A stretch of 64,000 bases of DNA from Aureobasidium sp. EXF-3400 (lineage: Eukaryota > Ascomycota > Dothideomycetes > Dothideales > Saccotheciaceae). Below, piece after piece: positions 12,261 to 23,376 of this stretch. Position 1 is the first letter of the stretch; each line of letters opens with the position of its first letter. The notes under the pieces are model-generated. The model saw nothing but the letters and a program-made list of their open reading frames with translations. It was not told the DNA's origin and made no database searches. The position numbers and the translations under genes were made by a program. The stretch covers positions 62,001 to 126,000 of the forward strand of contig SWBL01000069.1 in NCBI GenBank assembly GCA_024195585.1, given 5' to 3'.

Positions 12261-13200
12261 ATGCTTGTATGATTAAGAAAGTGACAAACTCGCCCTCCCA
12301 AAGACTAACAAACCTCAGCGCCGTCAAGCCCGCGAACGCCGCGACTATCTATACCGCCGTGCGCTGACACTGCGCGATGCCGAAATCGCTGAGAAGAGAG
12401 CAAAGCTCAAGTCCTCGCTGGCTTCCGGCAAGCCTCTTGATCCCTCGATTGCCAACGACAAATCTCTGCGTGCAGACTTCCGCTACGATGAATCCCGCCC
12501 GGATCGCTCTACCCAGGAAGAACTCGAAATGGACGACGAATACTCGCATCTGTCAGGCGTTGTAGACCCTCGCATCCTGGTCACTACCTCTCGCGATCCC
12601 AGCAGTCGACTTGGTACTTTTGCAAAGGAAATTCGCCTGCTTCTGCCCACAGCCGTCCGTCTCAACCGTGGTAACCTGATCTTGAACAACTTGGTTGGCT
12701 CAGCCAAAGGCTCCGGTCTCAGCGATATGATTCTGGTCCACGAGCACCGTGGTACTCCTACTGCTATGACCATCAGCCACTTCCCTCACGGCCCTACTGC
12801 CAGTTTCTCCCTGCACAACGTTGTCCTGCGTGCCGATATCCCTAATGCCGAGCGCGGCACCGTCAGCGAAAGCTACCCTCATCTCATCTTCGAGGGCTTC
12901 ACAACTCCCCTCGGTCGCCGTGTCGTCAAGATCCTACAACATCTCTTCCCTCCTCGCGAACCCTCAGCCAAACTTGGTTCCCGTGTCGTCACATTCAAGA
13001 ACATTGACGATAGCATCGAGGTCCGCCACCACGTCTTCGTCAAGACCGGATATCAGAGCGTCGAATTGGCAGAAGTTGGTCCTCGCATGACGATGCGTTT
13101 GTTCGAGATCAGAGCCGGCACTCTCGAGAACAAGGATGGTGACGTCGAGTGGCACATGAACCAATACACCCGCACTGCTCGCAAGAAGGACTACCTGTGA
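12261..13200 (+). CDS. IMP4: U3 snoRNP protein Imp4 (Brix domain)
   Basis: A six-base first exon, ATGCTT (12261-12266), is joined across a 52-nt intron to 12319-13200. This gives 295 residues, close to the usual ~290. The tiny exon supplies Met-Leu before [16 protein letters not shown], the expected Imp4 N-terminus. The Brix domain spans roughly 85-270: [13 protein letters not shown] near its start, then the [10 protein letters not shown] and EHRGTPTAM segments, and [18 protein letters not shown] near its end. Imp4 works in the nucleolus with Imp3 and Mpp10, aligning U3 snoRNA with pre-18S rRNA in the small-subunit processome. A start at the internal Met at 12529 would drop the N-terminal helix, so the spliced model is preferred. 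Confidence 0.96.
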
Positions 13201-13818
13201 GGATAACGATAACTCTAGCCGAACCACGGCGTTCGCATGGGCTTCTGCAGCACAGCGCCGGGCTCGCTTCTTGGCCACCATCATCATTCGGCCAGGAAAG
13301 GCGATTCAGTCGCAAAATCTTTAAATTACCGACAAAGGGCGCTTCTGGTAACAACAGTCAAAAGACCACGACTACCGAGGCACAGAACAGCTACATATTC
13401 AGACTGCCTCGGACCAAGGTTCAATCAAGCACCAACGAGATGAGACCTCTGTCCCGTCTTGTGAGCAATAGAAAGCAGTAATAGTTGCGCAGGACATCGG
13501 ACCATGTCGGAGGAGCAATCAGCTTGTCAGCTCACACACGTCATTTAGGGGGAGCGTCGATGGGCTCACGAAGCAGCGATACACAAGAAAGAAAGCAATG
13601 TAACAGCTGATTCAAGAAGAGAAGAGATATTACATTCTCTGTATTTGATATACATGATAGAAAAAGAACCATTTTGTACACATGTCCCGCATGCCCCATT
13701 TGTTCCATCCCACCCCATGAGCGTGAGCCCCAAACGTCTGAAATATCCCATAAACCAAAAACTCCTTCGCTTTTTCTGACAAACAAAAAGACAAGAGTGA
13801 TAAGGAGAAGTGAGATTT
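13201..13818. other. Convergent 3' region, IMP4 / IDO
   Basis: This 618-bp gap separates two converging genes and presumably holds both 3' UTRs. No further gene was seen. Confidence 0.5.
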
Positions 13819-15294
13819 TTACCAATGGCAAATACCTCCATCAGAATCGTCGACACTCCACACACCAGCGAGTCCAAGCACGGCAGTCTCGCCAGAAGCG
13901 TGTTCACCAAGCTTGCCCATCCTGGCACCGCCCAGCTCAGCAGCGCCGGGTCCGTTGTTCAACAATCTTCTTGCCCAAGCATCAATAGCAGGCTCGCCAG
14001 TCTCATCTCTACATTGCTTCAAGAACGGAATCAGTGCTGTGCCACCAGTACCTCTAAGATTCTTCTTGTCTTTGCTGTCAGAGCTTGCAGCTGCAATGTT
14101 GAGTTGCTGCGGTGATGCCGAGTCCTTTCTGCGTGTGGGTGAGAGAGAGCGAGCATTGCTGTGGCGAGATTCGCGAGATGGGACGATGATGTAGCGAGAC
14201 ACCATTTGGATGTGCTTGTCGCGGAAATTTCTCAGCATGGCTAGACAGGCGTCAAAAGCGCCAGCAAGGGCACGATCGTGACGGTTTGTGGTAACGAAGG
14301 CACGGATGTTGGAGACGGTGCCTACGTGCTCTAGGAAGCGGGCGTGTGGACCAGGCATGTATGTGCGCATGTCGTGGATAAAGTTTGCCGAAGGTCCTTG
14401 TTGAACTGTTGCTACGGGTGTATCGTTGGGTTTGCTGCCGGTGGGGCGGTGCTCGACTCCGAGGACTAGGTCGAAGAATTGGATAATGGAGGATTGAGCA
14501 TTGCTGCCACCACTGTATTGGACGTACGAATCGTCTTCACTGCCCGTATCGAAAATGACACCGTTGGGTAGACCAGCTTCGTGCATGTTCTTGCTACCGG
14601 CCAGGAAAGGACGAATGCGATGGTAAAAGACATAGGGGTCGCAGTTCTCGTACATGCGAACTAGCATGGATGCAAGCTCGTCAAGGCGCTCGGCAAACGA
14701 GCGCAAGCATTCTGTCACTCGTAACTTGTCACCTCGACGAGCGGCTTCCATAGCATGCAGCATTAGAGGGATTATGGGGGCGCCGCGAGCTTCAATGGCC
14801 ACTGAAACGAGATAGAACCACGACTCGTCCAGCGAGCCAGTGAAGGTCATAAGAGTAGCCAGGTTGTCCAGAGAATCAATACTCTCATCGTCGAAGAGTG
14901 GTCGGTAATTCCATAGCACGACTCCGGCGTATGTGGCGACAGTGGGGAGTTCTAGATGCTTGCAAGCGGCTTTGAACGGGATCGAAATGCTGGGAGGAAT
15001 ACGCTCCTTCGGTCGGTCTCCGTTCCAGATATAAGCGTGTGAGATGAATCCAAGTATTACATATGCACGACGCCATTCAGCGTCTGAGCGAAGATAATCA
15101 GTAGACAAGACGGGAAGGCTGTCGACGACTCCTCGCAATCTCTTGCCCAGAATCAGACCTTGAAGGTTTCTGATGATGGCCTCCCATGGTCTGTAATAAG
15201 TGTCGGGAAGTACCTCAAGAGGATATTCTGAGGGAAGAAAGCCATAATTCTCAGAGACATCATAGTCTTGAAGCTGAGGGATGGAAGGAATCAT
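13819..15294 (-). CDS. BNA2: Indoleamine 2,3-dioxygenase, tryptophan to N-formylkynurenine
   Basis: A single exon of 491 residues. It opens L-tryptophan's indole ring with O2 to give N-formylkynurenine, the first step of the kynurenine route to NAD+. Family hallmarks are the N-terminal YDVSENYGFLP segment, GGSNAQSSIIQFFD (about 270), RTYMPGPHARFLEHV (about 320), the proximal heme-ligand region RNFRDKHIQMVSRYIIV (about 375) and GTGGTALIPFLKQCRDET near 435. The last ~50 residues form a tail beyond the catalytic fold. The frame is open upstream to 15522, but homology begins just after the Met at 15294, so that start was chosen. Ascomycetes often carry several IDO paralogues; this one could be an alpha or beta type. 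Confidence 0.95.
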   Translation of the reverse strand: MIPSIPQLQDYDVSENYGFLPSEYPLEVLPDTYYRPWEAIIRNLQGLILGKRLRGVVDSLPVLSTDYLRSDAEWRRAYVILGFISHAYIWNGDRPKERIPPSISIPFKAACKHLELPTVATYAGVVLWNYRPLFDDESIDSLDNLATLMTFTGSLDESWFYLVSVAIEARGAPIIPLMLHAMEAARRGDKLRVTECLRSFAERLDELASMLVRMYENCDPYVFYHRIRPFLAGSKNMHEAGLPNGVIFDTGSEDDSYVQYSGGSNAQSSIIQFFDLVLGVEHRPTGSKPNDTPVATVQQGPSANFIHDMRTYMPGPHARFLEHVGTVSNIRAFVTTNRHDRALAGAFDACLAMLRNFRDKHIQMVSRYIIVPSRESRHSNARSLSPTRRKDSASPQQLNIAAASSDSKDKKNLRGTGGTALIPFLKQCRDETGEPAIDAWARRLLNNGPGAAELGGARMGKLGEHASGETAVLGLAGVWSVDDSDGGICHW

Positions 15295-16708
15295 GGTGAT
15301 TGTCTGGCGAGTGTATCGGCACAAAGGGCCGTACAGCAAAGGACTCTGTTCTTTTCGCTGCTGGGTGGGTGAGGTGACCTGCTTTATGCTATGACTGCTC
15401 CGGACTTTTGTCGCGTGCCCAGAAGTTCTGGAAGTGATCGGGTAGGCGGGGTTGGCGGGGTATAGGAACTCGATGGCAAGGACGGACAGACGGGAGGCGT
15501 CGAAGAGTGTCGTAAAGGTCAATTGGCTTGTGTTCCGTGGGAGAGGCGGAGAGAGAAAAGGTTCAAGTCAAGATGGAAAGCGGCGCGAAAGGGTTTATTT
15601 GTTCTTGGAAGAAAAGTGGTTGGGAGTGCGAATGCTGCCAAAGCGGTAGTGGGGCAAACCGAGAGTATTTCGTGTATTTGACAAGGCGCCGTTTGTAATT
15701 CGAAGGGTCTCGGAATTCTTCACGCGCGACTGCGGCAGCACTTTCTTTGTCTTTAATATCACTTTCTCTGTAGGGAAAGACCGGAGACGGAGGCAACGGA
15801 GATTGTCATGATGAGCAAGCAAACGAGCGGGAGTCGCGGCTTGCTTATGGAAAAGTGGTGATACTCGCAAGTCGTTTGCTCCGGTCCCGGACGTGTCTGC
15901 GATCGCGCCTCTGTTCGGCAGTCTTTTTCAGCCGTTCGAGACCCGGAAGTTTGCGCTGAAACCCAGCAGTTCCGAAGACATCAGGAGAGATGTCACTCAT
16001 GACGACGGTTAATATCGTGCACATCTCGACCTGCCAAATCTACCGACGAATCCATGTCATCTTTTTTTATATGAACAGGGCAGGACGACTCGCCGAACAA
16101 GCATTTCATGCAGCATCAGACATGCGCCGATTTGCCTGCGTTCGCAGTCGCCCGTTGCCTGTCATTCGCTGCCCCACGATTCTCTGTCTTCCATCAGATC
16201 TCTAGAAGCGTCGATCAATTGCTTCGTTGTAACAACGATCCGCCGCAATGATGCACACGACTGTGAAATGCCATCGTTCCAATAATGTTCTTTTCGCAAG
16301 AGGCGGAGATGTTGATATGTAGACGTGCCTTTGAGGCTTCAATTGGTGATCTAGAGTAATATGGAGATCGTCTGGAGAAATTGTTTATGATATAGTAATG
16401 CCAAGTCGATGGTTCATGCGAGACATGGTATCGATATTAGTCGACTGGCGGGACCTTTTTGATCTTTTGTGGTTTCTTTAGTCCGCGAAGCCCCTCTCGC
16501 GAAATCTTTTGTTTGACAGCCTGAGCATCGCCTCGTAGCTAGGAGTAGCCGAGATCAAGGTCGCCATGCTTCCTTAACCATCTCTTCGTTCTTGAGGTTG
16601 GTTGGCGCTTCGCCCTTGTCTGTCTCGCCTGTGTGCCAGACAAGTGGTCGTAAGCAGGTCTTGTATGCCGTGGTGGGTTATAAATGTTGATCGATGCCAC
16701 CCATTCCC
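15295..16708. other. Intergenic, IDO promoter and PIG-F 3' side
   Basis: 1.4 kb with no supported gene. The first several hundred bases are the upstream region of the dioxygenase gene, and the end next to 16709 is the 3' UTR of the PIG-F gene. Confidence 0.5.
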
Positions 16709-17489
16709 TCATGCAATCTTGATCTTTGAGCCTTTGAGAAGCGAACCACCCACAACCTTGCCGACCGCATATCCTATGTAAGCACCAGCCAAGATGGTGA
16801 CAGGCCATTTCTGCCACTCACGGTCCCAGTCCAAAGGAATGGGAATAGCACCCACCCAAGCACCAATCAGTGTTCCGACGGTAGCACCAAAGACCTCATC
16901 GATGGGGGCAGCCAATGCGCCCACCTCGGTCCACTTGGCAGCGTCAACGCCGTGGACATAGAAGAGAGGGTATGCTGCGAGCAGCGAGATGTGGAGACCG
17001 CAGTAGAGGGTATGGGCTTGGTGGGTGGTGAGCGGAGCACCAAAAAGGATAAGGACGATGGCGATGAGAGGAGCACCGAGCGTGACGGCGAGGATGAGAG
17101 AGAGGATGCCAGGCTATGTGTAACGGTCAATGCAAAAGCTCTTGAGTCTGAGCGCATTGCGCGATACTCACAACCAGCTTGGCTCCAATGCCAGTGTCTC
17201 CTTGGTGGTTTTGGGTCATCTTCCCCTTCTTCTTCCCGCGCTGAGGCAACTGGGCTTGGTTGCTTCCAGGGATACAGATGCAGAGGTATGCTAGCTGCAG
17301 AGCAGCAACACCCAGAGCGGTCTGGGGAAGTGTGTCGACAGGCTTTTCGACCAGCAAAGGGAATTGGTAGTAGAAGAGACCGAGCAGGAGCAATGGGTGC
17401 AAGTGTGTGTAGATGGGCGACATGCCGTCGTCCCAGCTTTCGATGGGATGCGACTTGAATGTCTTTGTTTTCGTCTCTGTCGTCGCCAT
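16709..17489 (-). CDS. GPI11: GPI-anchor biosynthesis protein PIG-F/Gpi11
   Basis: Exons 17489-17172 and 17113-16709, separated by a 58-nt phase-0 intron (GTGAGT...TAG), give 240 residues. It is an ER membrane protein that stabilises the ethanolamine-phosphate transferases (Gpi13/PIG-O and Gpi7/PIG-G) adding ethanolamine phosphate to the GPI precursor. Hydrophobic segments occur at about 25-45, 55-75, 105-130, 135-155, 165-190 and 205-225. A Lys/Gly-rich loop (QRGKKKGKMTQNHQG) separates the second and third. The C-terminus GAYIGYAVGKVVGG is typical of PIG-F. An upstream in-frame Met at 17600 exists, but MATTETKTKTFKSHP is the natural start. It lies head to tail with the racemase gene, 205 bp downstream of that gene's stop. 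Confidence 0.9.
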
Positions 17490-17694
17490 GGTGTGTTTGC
17501 GAATGACCAGGTTACTCCTAAACAAAGTGTTGCTGCTTGGACATTTGTTTGGAGATTGAAGCCTCGGCCGCTCAAGGAGCTTCAGCCTCTCTCCGAACAA
17601 AGCCCGATATACATATCAGAGACATTACTCGCATCCTCCATACATGTAAAAAGGCTTCATAAATACGATACTTGAATGACTGAATTATGATGGC

Positions 17695-18521
17695 CTACAT
17701 GCCTGATCGTAGAGCTCCTTCAAGCCATGTCACGCCGGCTACAACGCCATCGACAATGCGCACCTTCGATCCTTGACCATGACCCAGTGTCTCGATAGCT
17801 GCTTCTCTGACCATGTCATCAAATCCTGCCATACCTGCGCATCCAAGGCATACCGCTCCGACCGGGCCTCCAGCATCGTCCATCAACAGTCTCGCCACTG
17901 CCTTCTTCATACGGCTACGAACCTCAACTGGCGATGTATCATGCAGCTCTGTGGCATTGAGCCCCGTTGTTTGCACTCCAGCAAATGCCGCACTGCCCTC
18001 GGTGTTGTCCTCGACACCTAGATAGTTGTCCACAGCTTCGCGTAACGTCGCTTCCCATACCTTACCCGTGCTCACGATGCCAAATCGCTCACCAGGTCCA
18101 ATGGCCTGCAAGCTGCTACTGATGGATGCTTCGAAAATACCAGTCACTGGCTTGCGACGACCAGCAACCTCCGGTCTCGCCTTGAGTTGTCCGACCAGAG
18201 GATGTGCCGAGTAACAGCAGACGAGGAAGGCGTCATGCGTTTCGAGTAGCGGAAGCAGGGGTTCTAGACAGTGTCTTGCCGACTCTGCCGCGTCGTCTTC
18301 ATTGTTGATGGATGCTGGTCCTGAAGGTGCCGTGAAATATGTGTGTTGTGTCTGCTCGAATGTCCAAACTCAGACGTTGCTCTTGTTTCTCAGTGGGCTT
18401 GTAGCGATGTAATAAATACCGATGAATAGCCCAGAGAGTCAACCAGCGGCTTGAGCGCATTTGTCATGGATCTCGTCGAATTTGGGTTGATGATGAGGAT
18501 CTTTCTCAGTGCAGGAACCAT
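17695..18521 (-). CDS. DCG1: Asp/Glu/hydantoin racemase family protein (Dcg1-like)
   Basis: Exons 18521-18420 and 18351-17695 around a 68-nt phase-0 intron give 252 residues. Exon 1 carries the family N-terminus (ILIINPNSTRSMTNAL). Exon 2 has the TAPSGPASI segment, the first catalytic Cys region (AFLVCCYSAHPLVG, about 83) and the second (GAVCLGCAGM, about 200). Two facing cysteines act as acid/base in cofactor-independent racemisation. Yeast Dcg1 is linked to allantoin/nitrogen metabolism by co-regulation, but its substrate is unknown, and no other purine-catabolic gene lies nearby here. Each motif cluster has neighbouring Cys residues (CC and CLGC), so the exact catalytic pair is uncertain. 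Confidence 0.88.
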
Positions 18522-19860
18522 TTTGTCGTTTGTTACTACGGCTTTGGAAAAGAAGTGTAGAGTCAGAGGTAGGGCTTGGATTGGAAATTTCTGCGTGATC
18601 CTCTACTATCAGGTCTTCATGCGCGTGTTTGCGTTACTCGATATAAATGACCAAGAGGCTGCGAAGACCGAACGCTTCGGCCTCAAGTCGGACGTCTCCG
18701 CTGTTGCGACAGCCAGACTTTCGAGAAGTGCTCTTCAACAATGGATGCGAACGACTGGAGGCTTCTGTGCTTAGGATGTTCTCTTGTACAGATACAAGAC
18801 CCCGCTCAGGTAGAGAGAGCTGTGGCTCCGAGGTCTGATGGTCACCCGCCGTCAGCCAACGCTCGGCGCCTTGAGGCTCAAAAGTTAAATGGTGCACACT
18901 TTTTCTCAGTATCTCACCCATTCTTTTCTTCTCGTAGCATCACACACAACCACAATATTGTATCTTGTGCCATCACCAGCCCCGACGTGCCATGTCATGA
19001 AGCCGCTTAGACATGCCACCTCTGACAATTGGGATGAATGCAATTGTGTTTCCTCCTGCATCCGCATCAGTTCTGCTACATGTCCAACTTCGGCTGTTAC
19101 TGACCTGACGTTCTTTGGATTGCCAACAATGTCTGTAGGTTGAGCATTCCCGTTATACGGCTCCTAGACCGCTACAAAATCGGATATGCTCATGTTCTCA
19201 AACATCTTGACATCTCCAAGGCCGGTTCCTTTGTAGGCGAGGTACATGCCAATGGGTGAGATGCGCGTGTTGCGGACGGCTCGGAACAATCGAATGTAGA
19301 TGATGCGCTTGAAGGTTGCGATGACCATGGCAGGAAATTCAGGTTCGTAGGTGAAGGTGTGGGTGCAGATGTCGCTCATACATCAGGTGCAAATTCCGGG
19401 CTTAGTGGCTAATCAGGGCGTGAAGAGGTAGTGGTGTCGTGATGAATATTGGAAGGACTGCGAACCTTCGAAACGTAGAAGTCGCAAGTTAAGTCACTGA
19501 GATGGGTAGGACTAAAGTGGTCGCGACTGCCTCATGCTGAACCAGGTATGTGAACAGACTTTTGGTACGAGATTCATGTTTTCAGATGGGCATGACTGCA
19601 AGTCGATAAGGTAGATAGAATACTCTCTTCTTATACCAGAAACACAAACATTACGCTCTGAAGCGTCTAGATGCCCCTGGAACCAATTTCCCGCTATGCT
19701 AAATGGTAAAGTACAAAACGTTAAGGAGAGTCGTGATCGTAGAGTCGAATAGAAACAGAAAGGAAATCTCAACCTCGCAGCAACATATTTACAAGACATC
19801 AAGTGCCTCTATATCCTTTTTCGCATATTGCTTGTCTCGTCAATTTGGGCAGATTGTACC
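18522..19860. other. Intergenic between racemase and wall-protein genes
   Basis: 1.3 kb. A 71-codon minus frame at 19164-19379 is the only tidy frame. It has no recognisable domain and I did not call it. The right end is the 3' UTR of the Ser-rich protein. Confidence 0.45.
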
Positions 19861-21660
19861 CTAGAGCATGTAAGCAAAGCCGAGGGCACCACCAATGACA
19901 GCAATTGCACCCTTCATGTGGGCGCGAGATGCGCTAGCAGCACCAGACTGCAGGCTAGGAGCAGCTGTGTTGGTAGAGCTGGGGCGTTCCGAAGAGGCAG
20001 TTGCGGCTTGTGCACCACCAACAACTGCCAACGAGGTCACCGTGAGGGGTGCGCCGTCGGGCAAGGTAGTAGTCATCAAGACAAGAGAGCTGACTCTGCC
20101 GCCACCAGGAGTGTAGGTAGTGATGAAGGTAGAACCTTTAGCATCCGTAGCAGTGATGACTGCTCCACGGGAAACACCAGAGAGGACTACGCTGGCGCCA
20201 TACTGATCGGTAGTAGTCACAACATCGGAAGCGCTTGTAACACGAGTGCTGCCACTTGGCTCAGGTGCATCGACGGAACTGACAATGTCTCCGTTCTGAT
20301 TGACAGCAATGCTAGCGACGGCCGATGTTGTTGAGATGGTTGAACCACGCGAGTTGGTGGTAACGACCACAACGCCAGGGAAACGAGCAGAAGTGGTCAC
20401 AGCACGACCTTGTGAGTTAGTAGTGGTGTAAGTCTGCTCGACACTGACAGATGCAGATGGCTGGAAAGCTGAAGTAGTCTGGACCACAGTGCTTCCATCG
20501 TTGTTGGTGCTGGACAGGACAACAGGGACAAGGACACCAGAAGCAGTCGAAGCAGTCGAAGCAGCGGTTGCACTGCTAGAAGCAGCAATCTCACGGGAAG
20601 CGGTAACGGAGGACTCGATGGTACTTCCGGCCGAATTAGTGGTGGTGATGGCGACAACGGTAGGTGCAATAGAACTGGCGGCAGAGCTCTGAGAGGATGC
20701 GGCGGAAGAGCCATCAGCAGAAGAGGCGGCGGAAGAGCTATCGGCAGAAGAAGCGGCTGCGGAGCTTCCGGAAGAAGCAGAGGATGAGGCCTCAGTGGAG
20801 GATGCTGTAACGGATGAGCTACGTCCAGACGAAATTGCACCAGAAGAAGGGGATGAGGACGATGAAACAGAAGAAGCATCAGAGGTCTGGGAAGTCTGGG
20901 AAGTCTCGGTAGAGGACGGAGCAGAAGACTGTGCCACGGAGGAGGACGCAGCAGCAGAAGAACCAGAGCTCTGTTGGGAGGAAGCAGAACTCTGGGCGAC
21001 AGAGGAAGTCTCGGAGGTCGAGGCCTGGGAGGAAGAGACAACAGACGAGCCGGAAGAGAGAGCAACAACAGTATCCGAGCGCGACGTGGGGGAAGCAGAA
21101 CTTGATGCAGAAGAAGCGGATGACAAATCAGCACTGCTCTCACCTCCTGTGGTGCTCGAAGGAGCTACAGACGATCCAGTAGTTGATGCGGGAGCACTCG
21201 TTGTCGATGGAGCTGAAGTCTCTGTGCTCAAGGAAACAGATGTCGTGCTTGAGTCGGTGACGAGAATGGCCTCAGTGCTGGACGAAGATGGCTCATTTGA
21301 AGAGGTAGTCAAAGGGACGGCGATGACGGTCGCGTTATCGGCGGTATTGGCCTGTCTCTTGCGTAGTTCTGCTCGAACAGCGACATCATGCTTTGCAATC
21401 TCGATGAGACGCTGAGCCAGCGACGGGTTGTCGTTGTGGATGTGCTCCATGGCCCTGTGGTCCTTCTCGAATACGCCAGCCTGATACTTTCCTTCTAGAT
21501 GTCCAGACAAAGCGGCATGGATTGACTCCTCCGTTAAACGACCCAGCGCCTGTCTAAACCCGCTAACATCCGGTGCGTCCTCATGGTTATCGGTAAAGTC
21601 GGCCAGCGCAAAGCCAGTGACCTGAAGTCCAGCGAAGAGGAGTGACCGAATCGAAGGCAT
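19861..21660 (-). CDS. Ser/Thr-rich GPI-type cell-wall protein with internal repeats
   Basis: An intronless gene of 599 residues. A signal peptide (about 1-20) is followed by a folded-looking ~85-residue domain with Ala/Glu/His-rich helices that ends in ELRKRQ, a possible Kex2 cleavage site near residue 103. Residues ~120-340 are almost pure Ser/Ala/Thr. Residues ~340-560 contain about eight diverged modules of the form TTTNsxGSt..tT spaced 20-35 residues apart. The last ~20 residues are hydrophobic (GAIAVIGGALGFAYML) after a small-residue stretch, as expected for a GPI-attachment signal. It is probably a heavily O-glycosylated wall or adhesin-like protein. No catalytic domain is visible. The PIG-F gene 2.4 kb away acts in the anchoring pathway, but proximity alone says little. 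Confidence 0.82.
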   Translation of the reverse strand: MPSIRSLLFAGLQVTGFALADFTDNHEDAPDVSGFRQALGRLTEESIHAALSGHLEGKYQAGVFEKDHRAMEHIHNDNPSLAQRLIEIAKHDVAVRAELRKRQANTADNATVIAVPLTTSSNEPSSSSTEAILVTDSSTTSVSLSTETSAPSTTSAPASTTGSSVAPSSTTGGESSADLSSASSASSSASPTSRSDTVVALSSGSSVVSSSQASTSETSSVAQSSASSQQSSGSSAAASSSVAQSSAPSSTETSQTSQTSDASSVSSSSSPSSGAISSGRSSSVTASSTEASSSASSGSSAAASSADSSSAASSADGSSAASSQSSAASSIAPTVVAITTTNSAGSTIESSVTASREIAASSSATAASTASTASGVLVPVVLSSTNNDGSTVVQTTSAFQPSASVSVEQTYTTTNSQGRAVTTSARFPGVVVVTTNSRGSTISTTSAVASIAVNQNGDIVSSVDAPEPSGSTRVTSASDVVTTTDQYGASVVLSGVSRGAVITATDAKGSTFITTYTPGGGRVSSLVLMTTTLPDGAPLTVTSLAVVGGAQAATASSERPSSTNTAAPSLQSGAASASRAHMKGAIAVIGGALGFAYML

Positions 21661-23376
21661 GGCGTTGCAGTGAATGGCGAAGGTGTCGTAGACAAAAGGT
21701 GCACAACCTTTGAAGAGGAAGACGCGTTAGAAGAGGAGTAGAAGGAGTGAGACAAAAAGTACGGATACGTACAGGATCAGCTATTGTGTATAAGCGAACG
21801 TGTGGCTGATTATAGCTCCACGATACGATATAGGGCTTATCCAATGGTAAAGCTGGCTTGAGGTCTTGAGATTTGCTTCTGCAACGACTTTTGCAACGAC
21901 GGTTTCAAAAGACGGTTCGATAAGATGACTCTCAGAAGCGAATGATAGGGAGAGATGGCAAGGAAGAGCAGTGCTGCAGGTGCTGCAGGATATGAAGGGC
22001 AAAGCTGGAAGACTTCGTGGGACGGCACACGCTGGCAGCCGTCGAACCTTGAAAGCTGCTCGGATCGACTGGCCGACGAAGCCTCGATGAGCTTGGCACC
22101 ATGACGGCCACGATCTCTGGCACCACGCGAACTCAAGTCTCATCGACACTGCGCCCAGCCCGGCCATTGGGCAGTGCAGTCCAAAAATAAAGCCATTCTC
22201 TCAGACACTACTTCATCCTGCCGCCCGCCACCCAGCTATACCATTCCCTGACAGCACATTCAGACAAACAACGACTTCTGTAGAAATCACAGAAGCCCGC
22301 GCATTCCACCATTGCGTACGCCACGCGCCTTTGGGCTTCTGACGCACGGCTTCCCGCCTGTCCGTCGCTCAACGGACATGACGTTAAGCCGCGCTTCGTT
22401 TTCTTGCCGTTCGTGCAGCAAAGACTTGGTCCACATCCACTGACTCCCCCAATTGTAAGCACTTGCTTAGAGGCCGTCTGATCCTCCACTGATCCTCCTC
22501 TTGAAACACGAGGCGAGTGCTCCTTGCTAGCGATTCAAGCTTTCGATCACGTACATCAGTTGGGGATTCTTATGCCTTGGCCTGGCTCATCGGTCACCAA
22601 ATACTCCACTTCGACGCGATACTTTTGCTCTCTGGGTGGGGACACTTCTTGGTAGACTGCTCAGGTGGCATGCTGACGCGAGTTTCAGCGAGCTTACCTC
22701 GTGAATATCGTAAGAGACGTCTCTAGACAAGGTTGTCGATCCTGCACCTTCTGCTTCTGATTTGTACACAATTCCTTGTTCCTGAAAGACTGCATCTGTA
22801 CTCCGAAAACGTTCCCCGAGGCCCGCGGGAACCTGCTCACACCTACAAGGGGGTATGACTTCCGTTGGATAGTGCGTGACTTACAAAATCATTGTTTCGA
22901 GCTTTGTAAAACCTCCGATTTGTTGCAATCCTTGTGAACTCAGACGGAAGCATGTACACGCTATCTAACGGAGCCGCTACCCCCCTGTAGTGCCTTGATG
23001 TACTTCTGTACCGCTATGAATAGTGCATTCTGCATGCATAACCTGCGAACTGAGAAAGCAAATAATACCTTGCACGCATGTGGCCCTTACCGTGTGTTCG
23101 GGAAAATCGCGCTCAGAATGGGTTTCCCATAACAATGCTTTTCCCCTAAATGGAAGGGACCCTAAGAAGTTCAAATTGAGAAGTGAAAAGTGGCCGTTGG
23201 ATATAACAATTTTTGCCCAGTTGCACAAAACCCAAAGTTTTCTGCCGTGCCTCCTTTTTCCTTGTCCAACTGAGGGACGACCATCACTTCATAATCCCAT
23301 TTCTGTCTGTGTGTTTTATACCTGATGTCCAAGAGCTTCCAGCGACTAGGTTTCCATCCTCCCCACACCAAACAAC
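21661..23376. other. Intergenic, wall-protein promoter and RhoGAP 3' side
   Basis: 1.7 kb with no supported gene. Most of it should be the upstream region of the Ser-rich protein gene, which is plausibly long for a regulated surface protein. Confidence 0.45.

Noticed and set aside
19164..19379. 71-codon minus-strand frame starting MSDICTHTF
   Set aside because: Neat frame in the gap after the racemase gene, but no domain, conserved motif or splice partner supports it.
20397..21415. Long frames in other registers over the Ser-rich protein gene
   Set aside because: They are Leu/Pro-rich or Glu/Val-rich shadows produced by the repetitive Ser codons of the real gene.
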